Shown: positions 51,123-64,000 of the stretch, in pieces
Position numbering within the stretch: position 1 is the stretch's first letter
Layout of the letters: every line of letters starts with the position of its first letter
From: Alphaproteobacteria bacterium
Lineage (GTDB): Bacteria > Pseudomonadota > Alphaproteobacteria > UBA6615
Direction: 5' to 3'
Assembly (NCBI GenBank): GCA_009691025.1
Contig: SHWB01000004.1
Location: 54,245-118,244, forward strand
Length of the DNA stretch: 64,000 bases
The notes under the pieces: generated by a model
Told to the model about the DNA's origin: nothing
Database searches by the model: none
The model's input: the letters and a program-made list of their open reading frames with translations, nothing else
Position numbers and translations under genes: made by a program

Positions 51123-52052
51123 TCAGTCGCCGTCGTCGCGCGCGAGAGCGCGGGCATAGACCTCGCGTTTCGGCCGGCCGGTGGCGGCGGCGACCTCGGC
51201 AACCGCGTCGCGCCGGCTGGCATGGCGGAGGGCGGCGGCGAGCAGCGCGTCGATCTCGTCGTCGCCCGTTACGGCAGTCGCCGCAGGCGGAGCAATAACG
51301 ACAACGATCTCGCCCTTCGGCGGGCCCGTGTTGGCGTAATGCGCGGCCAGCGTCTCCAGCGTGCCGCGTCGCACCTCCTCGAACAGCTTGGTCAGTTCGC
51401 GCGCCACCGCGGCCTCGCGCGGGCCGAGCATGGCGGCCATGTCGGCGAGGCTTTCGGGCAGGCGGTGCGGCGCCTCCAGCAGCACCAGCGTCGCCGGCAC
51501 GCCGGCCAGTTCGCCCAGCGTCGCGCGCCGCGCCGCGCCGCGCGACGGCAGGAAGCCGGCGAACAGCACGCGGTCCGCCGGCAGGCCGGCGACCGACAGC
51601 GCGGCCATGGGCGAGGCCGCGCCGGGCACCGCGCGCACGGGGATGCCCTCTTGCTGCGCCGCGCGGACCAGCGCGTAGCCCGGATCGGAGACCAGCGGCG
51701 TGCCGGCATCGGTGACCAGCGCCACGCTTCCGCCATCCTTGAGGCGCCCGATGAGCAACGGAATGGCGCGCGCCGCGTTGTGGTCGTGGCAGGCGACGAG
51801 CGGGCGGGACAGGCCGTGGGCGGCGAGCAGTTTCGCCGTCACGCGGGTGTCCTCGCAGGCGATGGTGCCGGCCGCGGCGAGCACGTCGAGGGCGCGCAGC
51901 GTGATGTCGCGCAGATTGCCGATCGGCGTGGCGACGACATGGAGGCCGGCGGCCAGCGCGCCCGGTTGTCCCGATTGTGGGGCGCCGCTAGGCTCGCCGC
52001 CCGCAACGGAGGGGCTGGAACGTGGACGGACGCGTGATTTCGGGTGGGCCAT
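51123..52052 (-). CDS. rsmI: 16S rRNA (cytidine1402-2'-O)-methyltransferase
   Basis: GLHVVATPIGNLRDITLRALDVLAAAGTIACEDTR; LVTDAGTPLVSDPGY. Confidence 0.96.
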   Translation of the reverse strand: MAHPKSRVRPRSSPSVAGGEPSGAPQSGQPGALAAGLHVVATPIGNLRDITLRALDVLAAAGTIACEDTRVTAKLLAAHGLSRPLVACHDHNAARAIPLLIGRLKDGGSVALVTDAGTPLVSDPGYALVRAAQQEGIPVRAVPGAASPMAALSVAGLPADRVLFAGFLPSRGAARRATLGELAGVPATLVLLEAPHRLPESLADMAAMLGPREAAVARELTKLFEEVRRGTLETLAAHYANTGPPKGEIVVVIAPPAATAVTGDDEIDALLAAALRHASRRDAVAEVAAATGRPKREVYARALARDDGD

Positions 52053-53389
52053 GGCGCGTCGTCGTCTGCCTTGCGGCGCTGCTGGCGCTCGGTGGCTGTA
52101 TGATGGACAACGGTAAGGGTGCGGGTCCGGCGGCACAAGCCGGGCCGGCGACCGCCGCGCCGGCGCCGTTGTACCGCACGCCGCTCGCCGAGGCGCCGCG
52201 CCCCGTGCCGCCGGTCGGCGTTCCCGTTGGTGCGCGCGTGGCACTGCTCGTGCCGCTGTCGGGGCCGCAGGCCGCGCTCGGCCGGGACCTGCTGGATGCC
52301 GCCCAGCTCGCCATCTTCGATCTCGCCGGGCTCGATTTCACGCTGGTGCCGCACGATACCGGCGCCTCGACGGCGGCCGCCGAGCAGGCGGCGCGCGCCG
52401 CGCTGTCCGACCGCGCCGCGCTGGTGCTCGGCCCGTTCTTCTCCGACGCCGCCCAGGCCGTGGCACCGCTGCTGCGCGGCGCCGGCGTGCCGGCGGTGGC
52501 CTTCACCAACGATGCTAGCGTGTCGGGCAACGGTGTCTGGGCGATGGGCTTCCGGCCCTCGCCCCAGATCGAGCGCGCGGTGCGCCACGCCGCCGCGCAA
52601 GGCGCTCACCGCTTCGCCACGCTGGTGCCCGACACGGCCTATGGCCGGCTCGTCGCATCGGCCGCCGGGCAGGCCGTCGCCGCCGCCGGCGGACAGATCG
52701 TCGCCGCGGAAATCTACACGCCGGGCGACCGCGCCGGCACCGACGCCACCGTGCGGCGCCTCGCCAACTACGATGCCCGCCACCGCGCCTTGCTGGCGCA
52801 ACGCGCCGAACTGTCGCAGCGCGACGACGACATCGCCCGCGAGGCGCTGCGCCGACTCGACAAGCTCGACACGCTGGGCGAGCCCGGCTTCGACGCCATC
52901 GTGCTGGCGGCCGGCGGACAGGAGGTGCTCGGCCTCGCGCCGCTGCTGGCCTTCTACGACATCGATCCGGGGCGGGTGCGGCTGCTCGGCACCTGGCTGT
53001 GGGAGGACCGCGCGCTGGGCACCGAGCCGGCGATGCTCGGCGCCCGCTTCGCCGCGCCATCGCCGGCGTCGCGCGACGCCTTCCGCGCCCGTTTTGAGCG
53101 GGCCTATGGCCGTGCGCCGGTGCGGCTCGCCACGCTGGCCTACGACGCGGTGGCGCTGGCCGCCGTGCTCGCCGCCGAGGCGCAGCAGACCGAGGGCGCC
53201 CACCCGGGCGCCTCGCCCTACACCCTGCCGGCGCTGACCGACGCCAACGGCTTCGTCGGCATCGACGGCATCTTCCGCCTGCTGCCCGACGGCCAGGTCG
53301 AACGCGGCCTCGCCATCCTCGAAGTCCGCCGCAACGGCCCGGTGGTGATCGACCCCGCGCCGGGGACCTTCCAGGCGCGGCCGAACTGA
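52022..53389 (+). CDS. Penicillin-binding protein activator (LpoA-like periplasmic-binding lipoprotein)
   Basis: GTG start; lipobox LALGGCM; VALLVPLSGPQAALGRDLLDAAQLAIFD; VVIDPAPGTFQ. Confidence 0.88.
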   Translation: MDGRVISGGPWRVVVCLAALLALGGCMMDNGKGAGPAAQAGPATAAPAPLYRTPLAEAPRPVPPVGVPVGARVALLVPLSGPQAALGRDLLDAAQLAIFDLAGLDFTLVPHDTGASTAAAEQAARAALSDRAALVLGPFFSDAAQAVAPLLRGAGVPAVAFTNDASVSGNGVWAMGFRPSPQIERAVRHAAAQGAHRFATLVPDTAYGRLVASAAGQAVAAAGGQIVAAEIYTPGDRAGTDATVRRLANYDARHRALLAQRAELSQRDDDIAREALRRLDKLDTLGEPGFDAIVLAAGGQEVLGLAPLLAFYDIDPGRVRLLGTWLWEDRALGTEPAMLGARFAAPSPASRDAFRARFERAYGRAPVRLATLAYDAVALAAVLAAEAQQTEGAHPGASPYTLPALTDANGFVGIDGIFRLLPDGQVERGLAILEVRRNGPVVIDPAPGTFQARPN

Positions 53390-53510
53390 ACTGGAGGCCC
53401 ATTCTTGGATTGGGCACGCGTGCCAATTTCAATATTTTTTCGCGGACCCGGCAGGGACAAAAGTGGAACATCGTTGATTCTCCGATTAGAATGTCGCGAA
53501 TTTCAAACGG

Positions 53511-54386
53511 ATGGACGATGTCATGCCGGATTCAGACCGGCCCACCTTGCTTCAGGACAACGCCATAAATCGTCTTGTGGCGAAATTTGAGCGCGTGGCT
53601 CATTCTGCAGGCAACGTGGAATTTTGGTACGCGAGGGATTTGCAGATACTGCTTGGCTATTCGAAATGGGACAGCTTTCTTGACGCGGTTGCGAAGGCGG
53701 AGACGGCCTGTCGCGCCGTCAGACAACCTTTCGAGAACCATTTTGCGCACGTGCGGGAGATGGCGCCAATTGGGTCGGGTGCTGAGCGCGAGGTTCTCGA
53801 CATAAAGTTGATGAGGTATGCCTGCCGCCTAATTGCACAGAATGGCGATTCTCGGGAGAAGCCAATAGCGTTCGCGCAGACCTATTTTGCAATTCAGACG
53901 AGGAAGCATGAATTAAGGGAAAAAGATGAAAAGTAAAATGTTGCACTTTCAGAGGATTAGAAAAGAATATTATTAAGAGAAGAGATAAAAGAACACAATA
54001 AGAACTCCGCAAGCGTTGCCAAGGGCGCAGGTGTAGTTGAACCTCGCTATTTTGCCATATTTCAGACGCATGGCCATAAGGGCTTGTACGGCGGATTAGA
54101 TTGCTGGGGAATTCAGCGGAAGAAGGGCTTAATTTCCAAGCAAAGCCTCCTGGACCACATGGGCAGTACAGAACTGGCTGCAAACCTATTTCGTGCAACA
54201 CAGACAGAATATAAGTCATTGCGGGAAAGGATACATGGTAAAGATGCAGCAAATCAAACGCATTTCGAAGTAGGCCGTAAGGTTCGACAGATGACCTACT
54301 AAATTGAAGACCGAATGCCCGATGAATTACCGCCTGCAGAGGACATTAAAAAGGTCGAGAGCCGTATCAAAAAAGCGATTACCTAA
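53511..54386 (+). pseudogene. DNA damage-inducible protein D (DinD/BRO-like), frameshift plus a later stop
   Basis: Intact N-terminal ORF 53511-53936, then shifted-frame KRILLREEIKEHNKNSASVAKGAGVVEPRYFAIFQTHGHKGLYGGLDCWGIQRKKGLISKQSLLDHMGSTELAANLFRATQTE...THFEVGRKVRQMTY*IEDRMPDELPPAEDIKKVE. Confidence 0.88.
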
Positions 54387-54405
54387 AGAAATACGCTCAC
54401 GCCTT

Positions 54406-55578
54406 CTATCCCAACAACCCTCCAATCACCGAATCCAGCCGGCGCAGGCCCGCCGGGGTGGCGCGCAACCCGGCCGCGTTGAGCACGAGGAAGCCGCCCC
54501 CGGCGAGGCGGGCGAGGCGCGCGGCGTCGAGGATATCCTCGGGTTCGCCGCCGAGGCGGGCGCGGAAGCGGTCGCGGGCTATGCCTGCGGTCAGGCGCAG
54601 GCCCATCGTCACCAGCTCGTCGCGGATCTCGCCGCTGGCCAGCACATTCTCCTCGCGCGTCGCGTGGCCCTGCCTGCGGACCGAAGCGAGCCAGGCGGCG
54701 GGCACGGCGGTCTGGCGCGTGGCAACCACCCCGGTGCCGAGCGTCAGGCGGCCATGCGCGCCGGGGCCGATGCCGATCCAGTCGCCGTGGCTCCAGTAGG
54801 CGAGGTTGTGGCGGCATTCCTCGCCGGGGCGGGCATGGCTGGAAATCTCGTAGGCCGGCATGCCGGCGGTGGCGAGCATCTCCTGCGTCGTCTCCCACAG
54901 CGCCACGGCGCCGCGCTCGGCCGGCAGGCGGAAATCGCCGCGCGCATGCCGGGTGTGGAAGGGCGTGCCCTCCTCGATGGTGAGCTGGTAAAGCGACATG
55001 TGGCCGCCGGCCAGCGGGAGGGCGCGCGCCAGCTCCTCGCGCCAGGCCTTCGCCGTCTGGCCGGGGCGGGCATAGATGAGGTCGAGCGAGACGCGGTCGA
55101 ACAGCCCGCGCGCCGTCTCCACCGCCGCCACGGCCTCGGCGACGGAATGTTTTCGTCCCAGAAACGCGAGCGAGGCCGCGTCGAGCGACTGGACGCCGAG
55201 GCTCACCCGGCCGATGCCCGCGTCGCGGCATTCCGCCAGCCGCCCGGCCTCGACCGAGGTCGGGTTGGCCTCCATGGTGATCTCGCAATCCGGGGCGAGG
55301 TCGAACGAGGCCCGTACGCGTGCGACGATCGCGGCGATGGTGTCCGGCGCCATCAGGCTCGGCGTGCCGCCGCCGAAGAACACGCTGGTGACCGTCCGCC
55401 GGCCCGTACGCGCCGCGAAATGCTCCAGCTCGGCCAGCAGCGCGTCGCGCCATTGCACATGGTCTACCTCGCGCGCGAGGTAGGAGTTGAAGTCGCAATA
55501 CGGGCAGAGCGACAGGCAGAACGGCCAGTGGACGTAGATGCCGAAGCCGGGGTCGGTTTCGCGGGTTGGTGTCGCCAT
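54406..55578 (-). CDS. hemW: Radical SAM heme chaperone HemW
   Basis: GIYVHWPFCLSLCPYCDFNSY; FFGGGTPSLM; SLDLIYARPGQT. Confidence 0.95.
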   Translation of the reverse strand: MATPTRETDPGFGIYVHWPFCLSLCPYCDFNSYLAREVDHVQWRDALLAELEHFAARTGRRTVTSVFFGGGTPSLMAPDTIAAIVARVRASFDLAPDCEITMEANPTSVEAGRLAECRDAGIGRVSLGVQSLDAASLAFLGRKHSVAEAVAAVETARGLFDRVSLDLIYARPGQTAKAWREELARALPLAGGHMSLYQLTIEEGTPFHTRHARGDFRLPAERGAVALWETTQEMLATAGMPAYEISSHARPGEECRHNLAYWSHGDWIGIGPGAHGRLTLGTGVVATRQTAVPAAWLASVRRQGHATREENVLASGEIRDELVTMGLRLTAGIARDRFRARLGGEPEDILDAARLARLAGGGFLVLNAAGLRATPAGLRRLDSVIGGLLG

Positions 55579-55585
55579 GCGCCCG

Positions 55586-55735
55586 CCTCGTCCTTCGACG
55601 GGCTCAGGATGAGGCGGATTGGGGGCGACAGGCGCGTGAGTCCTCATCCTGACGTGGGCATCCTCATCCTGAGCCTCCTCACCATGAGGAGCCGCCGCCA
55701 GGCGGCGTCTCGAAGGGCGAAGGATGAGGGTGCGC
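55586..55735. repeat. Cluster of dispersed palindromic repeats (CCTTCGACGGGCTCAGGATGAGG; CATCCTCATCCTGAGCC; GGAGCCGCCGCCAGGCGGCGTCTCGAAGGGCGAAGGATGAGG)
   Basis: Same families as 2649-2783, 24296-24420 and 31060-31175. Confidence 0.85.
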
Positions 55736-55785
55736 CCGGCTGCGGATCGACGGAAACATTTCGTCGCAGCCCATCATCGCGGCCA

Positions 55786-56388
55786 TCATTCCTGCCCGAA
55801 ACACGCCGCAACCAGCTTATCGAAGGCGCGGGCGCGGTGCGACATGCGGTGCTTTTCGTCTGGATCGATCTCGCCGAAGGTCCGCGAGTCGCCTTCGGGC
55901 ACGAAGATCGGATCGTAACCGAAGCCGCGCCCGCCGCGCGGCGGCCAGACCAGCGTGCCGGCGACCCGGCCCTCGAAACCCTCGACATGGCCGTCCGGCC
56001 AGGCTAGGGCAAGGGCGCAGACGAAGTCGGCGCCGCGACCGCCGCCCTCGCCGATCTCGCGCATAACGCGCGCCATAGCCGCCTGGAAGTCGCGTGCCGG
56101 TCCGCCCCAGCGCGCCGAGTGGACGCCCGGCCGGCCGCCGATGGCGTGGACGGCGAGGCCGGAATCGTCGGCCAGCGCCGTCAGGCCGGCGCCGCGCGCC
56201 GCCGCCAGCGCCTTCAGCGCGGCATTGCCGGCGAAGCTGTCCTCGGTCTCCTCCGGCTCGGGCAGGCCGAGCGCGGCGGCGATGACGATGTCCATGCCGA
56301 AGGGCACCAGCAGATCGGCGATCTCGCGCACCTTGCCCGCATTGTGGCTGGCGATGACCAGCCTTCCGGCGGCGAGGCGCCGCGCCAT
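55786..56388 (-). CDS. rdgB: XTP/dITP diphosphatase (RdgB/HAM1)
   Basis: [50 protein letters not shown]. Confidence 0.95.
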   Translation of the reverse strand: MARRLAAGRLVIASHNAGKVREIADLLVPFGMDIVIAAALGLPEPEETEDSFAGNAALKALAAARGAGLTALADDSGLAVHAIGGRPGVHSARWGGPARDFQAAMARVMREIGEGGGRGADFVCALALAWPDGHVEGFEGRVAGTLVWPPRGGRGFGYDPIFVPEGDSRTFGEIDPDEKHRMSHRARAFDKLVAACFGQE

Positions 56389-57149
56389 CAACGCTTGCGC
56401 TTGGGCGCGTCGAGGCCCAGGGCGCGCCGCTGCGCCGCCACGAGGCCCTCCGTGCCGGCGGCGGCCAGCGCCAGCAGGCGGTTGAACTGCGCCTTCGAGA
56501 ACGGCGCGCCCTCGGCGGTGCCCTGCACCTCGACCAGCATGCCCTGGTCGGTCAGCACGAAATTGGCGTCGGCGTCGGCGGTCGAATCCTCGGCATAGTC
56601 GAGGTCGAGTACCGGCCGGCCGGCGACGATGCCGCAGGAGACGGCGGCGACGAGGCCGCGCATCGGGTCGGCGCCGATGGCGCCGGTAGCGACGAGATGC
56701 CGGCAGGCCAGATGCAGGGCGACGCAGGCGCCCGTCACGGACGCCGTGCGCGTGCCGCCATCGGCCTGCAGCACGTCGCAATCGATGCGGATCTGCCGCT
56801 CGCCCAGCGCCCCGAGGTCTATGATTGCGCGCAGCGCACGGCCGATCAGGCGCTGGATCTCCTGCGTCCGGCCCGATTGCTTGCCGCGAACTGCCTCGCG
56901 GTCGGTGCGGGTATGGGTCGCGCGCGGCAGCATGCCGTACTCCGCCGTCACCCAGCCGCGGCCCTTGCCGCGCAGCCAGGGCGGCGGGCGATCCTCGACC
57001 GAGGCGGCGCAGAGCACCCGGGTATTGCCGAAGGCGGCGAGGCAGGAGCCTTCGGCATAGGGGGCGGCGCCGGGCTCGAGGATGACGTGACGCATGGCGT
57101 CGACGCTGCGACTGAAGGCGCGTGCGGCCATCGGGGCGGCCTTGGGCAT
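56388..57149 (-). CDS. rph: Ribonuclease PH
   Basis: [55 protein letters not shown]. Confidence 0.96.
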   Translation of the reverse strand: MPKAAPMAARAFSRSVDAMRHVILEPGAAPYAEGSCLAAFGNTRVLCAASVEDRPPPWLRGKGRGWVTAEYGMLPRATHTRTDREAVRGKQSGRTQEIQRLIGRALRAIIDLGALGERQIRIDCDVLQADGGTRTASVTGACVALHLACRHLVATGAIGADPMRGLVAAVSCGIVAGRPVLDLDYAEDSTADADANFVLTDQGMLVEVQGTAEGAPFSKAQFNRLLALAAAGTEGLVAAQRRALGLDAPKRKR

Positions 57150-57303
57150 ATCGGGGGAGCTTTCTGCTGCGCGCCATGTGGCGGGGCGAAAACCTAGCCT
57201 CGCCAGCGCCTTGGCGTCCAGCGCCACGGGCGGCCGCGCTTGATCGCAAGCGGCGTGGCCCCTAAGTATGCGTGCCCTACGAAAGGATTCCGGCAGCACC
57301 GCC

Positions 57304-58347
<1,044 letters not shown>

Positions 58348-58384
58348 CCGGCGGCCCAACCCCTATGAGCGAAACGGACCCGAC

Positions 58385-58984
58385 ATGAACGATACGACCG
58401 ACCGCAAGGACGAAGCGGCCGACGATCCCTTTCTCGCCCGTGACGAGCCGGCGGCGCCGCCGCCCGAGGAGCCCGGCCTGTCGCCCGAGATTGAGACGCT
58501 GGCGGCCGAGGCTGCGAAGCTGCGCGACCAGCTGCTGCGGGCGCTGGCCGAGACCGAGAATATGCGCAAGCGCAACGAACGCCAGATCGAGGATACCCGC
58601 CGCTACGCCGTCGCCAATTTCGCCCGCGACCTGATCGACATCGCCGACAATCTCGAACGCGCTCTGGGCGTCGTTCCCGACGAGGCGCGCGCCGAGGGCC
58701 ACCCGATGGCCGGCCTGGTTTCGGGCATCGAGGCGGTCGGCCGGGGCCTGCAGGCGGTATTCGAGCGCTGGAAGATCCACCGCATCGTGCCGGAAGGCCA
58801 AGCCTTTGACCCCAACAGGCACGAGGCGATGTTCGAGATGGAGGTTTCGGGCCAGCCCGGCGGTCGCGTCGCCCAGGTGATGCAGCCCGGCTACGTGATC
58901 GACGACCGGCTACTGCGGCCGGCCCGCGTGGCGGTGACAAAGGGCCCGGCGGCGGCGGGGCCGCGGGTGGACACCACGGCCTGA
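58385..58984 (+). CDS. grpE: Nucleotide exchange factor GrpE
   Basis: [43 protein letters not shown]. Confidence 0.96.
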   Translation: MNDTTDRKDEAADDPFLARDEPAAPPPEEPGLSPEIETLAAEAAKLRDQLLRALAETENMRKRNERQIEDTRRYAVANFARDLIDIADNLERALGVVPDEARAEGHPMAGLVSGIEAVGRGLQAVFERWKIHRIVPEGQAFDPNRHEAMFEMEVSGQPGGRVAQVMQPGYVIDDRLLRPARVAVTKGPAAAGPRVDTTA

Positions 58985-59183
58985 CGCGAACGGGGCCCAG
59001 CAAGGCTGGGCGCGGCGCGAATATCGACGCGCTCTCCAAGGGTTGCGGGCCGCTGGCTCGCTGCCTATATCAGCCTCAGCTTTCGTCGCCGGGGGTCGGG
59101 TCCGGAGACAGTATTCGCAAAAAGGGGACCCGGCCACGCGCCGATACGGGCGGGGCGGGTCTGCCGCAAGGAGAGATTGCACC

Positions 59184-61136
<1,953 letters not shown>

Positions 61137-61245
61137 CGGGGGCAGAGCGGGCCGCTCGTTGCGGCCGCGGCTCGGCAGCGCCGCTGCCTGGACCGGCGCG
61201 ACGGCCGGCCCGTCGCACGCCTGACGGGGGGGGGCGCGCCGCAGC

Positions 61246-62403
61246 ATGGCCAAGGCCGATTATTACGAGATGCTCGGCGTTGCCCGCGGGGCATCCGACG
61301 ACGAGATCAAGAAGGCGTTCCGCAAGGCCGCCATGCAGCATCACCCGGACCGCAATCCGGGCGACGCCGAGGCAGAGCGCAAGTTCAAGGATCTGAACGA
61401 AGCCTACGACGTGCTGCGCGACGGCCAGAAGCGTGCGGCCTACGACCGCCTCGGCCACGCCGCCTTCGAGAATGGCGGCGGCGCGCGTGGCGGCCGGCCC
61501 GGCGGCTTCGGTTTCGCCGGCGGTTTCTCCGACATCTTCGACGAGATGTTTGGCGATTTCTCCGGCGGGCGGCGCGGCGGCGGCAGCCATACGCGAACGC
61601 GCGGCGCCGATCTGCGCTACAACCTCGAGGTTAAGCTGGAACAGGCATTCGCCGGCTACCCTGCGAAGATTCGCGTGCCGGCGGCGGCGCCCTGCGACAC
61701 CTGCAACGGCTCTGGCGCCGAGGGCGGCGCGCAGCCGATCGCCTGCCCGACCTGCCGCGGCGCCGGCAAGGTGCGCGCCCAGCAGGGCTTCTTCACCATC
61801 GAACGCACCTGCCCGACCTGCCACGGCGCCGGCAAGGTGATAGACAGGCCGTGCAAGTCCTGCGACGGCCACGGCCGCGTGGCGCGCGAGAAGACGCTGT
61901 CGGTCAACATCCCGGCCGGCGTCGAGGACGGCACCCGCATTCGCGTGACCGGCGAGGGTGAGGCGGGCTTGCGCGGCGGGCCGCCGGGCGACCTCTATCT
62001 GTTCATCGCCGTGCGGCCGCACCGCCTGTTCCGCCGCGACGGCGACAACGTGCATGTGCGCGTGCCGCTCCCCATGGTCACGGCCGCACTGGGCGGCGCC
62101 ATCGAGGTGCCGTCGATCGACGGCACGCGCGCCCGCGTCGCCATTCCGGCGGGCACCCAGGCCGGCCAGGAATTTCGCCTGCGCGGCAAGGGCATGAGCG
62201 TGCTGCGCGCCACCGCGCGCGGCGATCTCTACGTGCAGGTCGTGGTCGAGACGCCGGTCAACCTGTCGAAGGAGCAGCAGGAGCTGCTGCGCAAGTTCGA
62301 AAGCGGCGGCAAGGCGACCAGGGGCGCCAAGTCCAACAGCCCCGAATCCGAGGCCTTCTTCACCCGCGGGAAGGAATTCTGGGACGACCTGACGGAGAAG
62401 TAG
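61246..62403 (+). CDS. dnaJ: Molecular chaperone DnaJ
   Basis: [36 protein letters not shown]; four CxxCxGxG-type modules. Confidence 0.98.
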   Translation: MAKADYYEMLGVARGASDDEIKKAFRKAAMQHHPDRNPGDAEAERKFKDLNEAYDVLRDGQKRAAYDRLGHAAFENGGGARGGRPGGFGFAGGFSDIFDEMFGDFSGGRRGGGSHTRTRGADLRYNLEVKLEQAFAGYPAKIRVPAAAPCDTCNGSGAEGGAQPIACPTCRGAGKVRAQQGFFTIERTCPTCHGAGKVIDRPCKSCDGHGRVAREKTLSVNIPAGVEDGTRIRVTGEGEAGLRGGPPGDLYLFIAVRPHRLFRRDGDNVHVRVPLPMVTAALGGAIEVPSIDGTRARVAIPAGTQAGQEFRLRGKGMSVLRATARGDLYVQVVVETPVNLSKEQQELLRKFESGGKATRGAKSNSPESEAFFTRGKEFWDDLTEK

Positions 62404-62424
62404 CAGCAGGAACAGATCAGGATT

Positions 62425-62958
62425 ATGGCCAGCAATTTCGAATTTCAGCCACCGGTTGTAGAGCCGACACCAGCAGAAGTTGAGAAGGCTCTCTCCATTC
62501 GCGGCCTGTCCCCCGAAAGGACATGCTGTGCATACTGCGGCGATCCTCATACTGAGTGGGATCACCTGAATCCCATTGTTAAGGACCGCAAACCGACTGG
62601 ATTTATTACAGAAATTCGGAATCTAGTCCCATCATGCGGGAAATGTAATCAGTCCAAAGGCAACAAAGATTGGGCCATATGGATGCGGGGCAGTGCTCGT
62701 CATTCTCCCGGCATGCGTAAAATCCAGGACATCGACGAAAGGTCAAAAAGGCTTGCGGATTTTGTAGTGTGGGGAAGAGTAGAGCCCTTACCCTTAGAAT
62801 TGATTGTAGAACCATCCGTATGGAACCGCCACTGGGCGTACTTGGACGCGGTCGAACAGCTATTTCGTGAGGCGGACTCGCACTTTCGCGAAGTTGGAAG
62901 AGTGATTCGTACTGCAATGTCAGCCCAGAAATTACCAGACAGAACTGCTTCGTCCTGA
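62425..62958 (+). CDS. HNH endonuclease-like protein
   Basis: CCAYCGDPHTEWDHLNPI..NLVPSCGKCNQSKGNKDW; lower-GC than flanks. Confidence 0.85.
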   Translation: MASNFEFQPPVVEPTPAEVEKALSIRGLSPERTCCAYCGDPHTEWDHLNPIVKDRKPTGFITEIRNLVPSCGKCNQSKGNKDWAIWMRGSARHSPGMRKIQDIDERSKRLADFVVWGRVEPLPLELIVEPSVWNRHWAYLDAVEQLFREADSHFREVGRVIRTAMSAQKLPDRTASS

Positions 62959-63026
62959 CAGATAACGGAAGCTGTCGATATGCTTACCCCCTCTCGTTGG
63001 AGAGGACGAAAAGTGTGGAGCGGGGC

Positions 63027-63842
63027 ATGGCCGGGGTATTGAGGATCGGGCTGGTCGGCGCGGCCGGGCGGATGGGGCGGATGATCGCCGGGCTCGCCGC
63101 GATCATTCCGGGAGTTGCCATCGCCGGCGCGACCGAGGCGACGGGTAGCCCGCATCTCGGCGCCGATGCCGGCACGCTCGCCGGGCTGGGCGCCAGCGGC
63201 GTGATCGTCACGGACGATAGCGCGGCCATGTTTGCCGCGGTCGACGTGGTGATCGATTTCACCGCGCCAGCGGCGACGGCGATACACGCGGCGCTGGCGG
63301 CGGCGCAGGGCTGCGCGCTGGTCGCCGGTACCACCGGCCTCGAACCGGCGCAGCGCGCGACGCTGGACGCGGCCGCGAAGGACGTGCCGATCGTCTGGGC
63401 CTCAAACATGTCGGCGGGCGTGACCCTGCTGCTTGTGCTGGCCGAGCAGGTGGCGCGGGCGCTGCCCGACGATTACGACATCGAGATCGTCGAGATGCAC
63501 CACCGCCACAAGGTCGACGCGCCTTCGGGCACGGCGCTGACGCTGGGCGAGGCGGCGGCGCGAGGGCGTGGCGTCGACCTCGCCGCCGTGTCCGACCGTG
63601 GCCGCGACGGCATCACCGGCGCGCGGGCGCGCGGCCATATCGGCTTCGCCGCGCTGCGCGGCGGCGACGTCGTCGGCGACCACACTGTGGTCTTCGCCGG
63701 CGGCGGCGAGCGCATCGAGCTGACGCACAAGGCCGCCTCGCGCGAAGTCTTCGCGCGCGGTGCGCTGCGCGCCGCCATCTGGACGCAGGGCCGCGCGCCC
63801 GGCCTCTATTCGATGAAGGACGTGCTTGGGCTGGGCGGGTAA
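63027..63842 (+). CDS. dapB: 4-hydroxy-tetrahydrodipicolinate reductase
   Basis: RIGLVGAAGRMGRMIAGL; EIVEMHHRHKVDAPSGTALTLGEA. Confidence 0.97.
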   Translation: MAGVLRIGLVGAAGRMGRMIAGLAAIIPGVAIAGATEATGSPHLGADAGTLAGLGASGVIVTDDSAAMFAAVDVVIDFTAPAATAIHAALAAAQGCALVAGTTGLEPAQRATLDAAAKDVPIVWASNMSAGVTLLLVLAEQVARALPDDYDIEIVEMHHRHKVDAPSGTALTLGEAAARGRGVDLAAVSDRGRDGITGARARGHIGFAALRGGDVVGDHTVVFAGGGERIELTHKAASREVFARGALRAAIWTQGRAPGLYSMKDVLGLGG

Positions 63843-63867
63843 CCGGAAATGCCCTCTCCGCCCCGCT

Positions 63868-64000
63868 GTACAGACCGTAGAGATGGCGGACGTGCGTACG
63901 GGGACATGGTGGACGTTTTTCATCTCGCCTCGCGGAGGTCGAAGGAGGCGATGATGTGTCTGCCGAAGCAGATGTCGAAGCGGCCGTCGTCGCGGGTGGG
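63868..64000 (-). mobile_element. Edge of an IS481-like insertion sequence with partial transposase/integrase C-terminus
   Basis: Minus-strand TRDDGRFDICFGRHIIASFDLREAR* (stop at 63920-63922) followed by TGTACAGACCGTAGAGATGGCGGACG terminal sequence; element continues beyond the window. Confidence 0.6.

Overview
High-GC alphaproteobacterial chromosome segment (Rhodospirillales-like gene content and order) next to the replication/segregation region. The conserved backbone runs rsmG-mnmG-mnmE, rho-hemJ-hemH-hemE, a PEP-synthase regulator (RP001/DUF299 family), maf-aroE-coaE-dnaQ, secB, fxsA, tim44, lutABC, smr, hslUV, hisB...hisH-hisA-hisF-hisE, gshB, rsmI-LpoA-like, hemW-rdgB-rph-hrcA-grpE-dnaK-dnaJ-dapB. 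It ends in the edge of an IS element. Two near-perfect parS sites flank mnmG, and the hemE/RP001 intergenic region is the classic alphaproteobacterial oriC position. Set against the intact backbone is an unusually high density of broken accessory genes: ogt, GIY-YIG, Fic, XRE-HTH, an esterase, a LysR regulator, bacterioferritin (two in-frame stops), YraN, dinD, and a TPP-enzyme/ComM chimera. There is also a BacNav-type sodium channel whose S4 appears to have lost three arginine repeats. Tandem amidohydrolase and VOC paralogue pairs form a divergent cluster around a 12-bp palindrome. Several families of dispersed palindromic repeats sit in intergenic spaces. All calls come from reading the sequence and the supplied ORFs; no database search was run.
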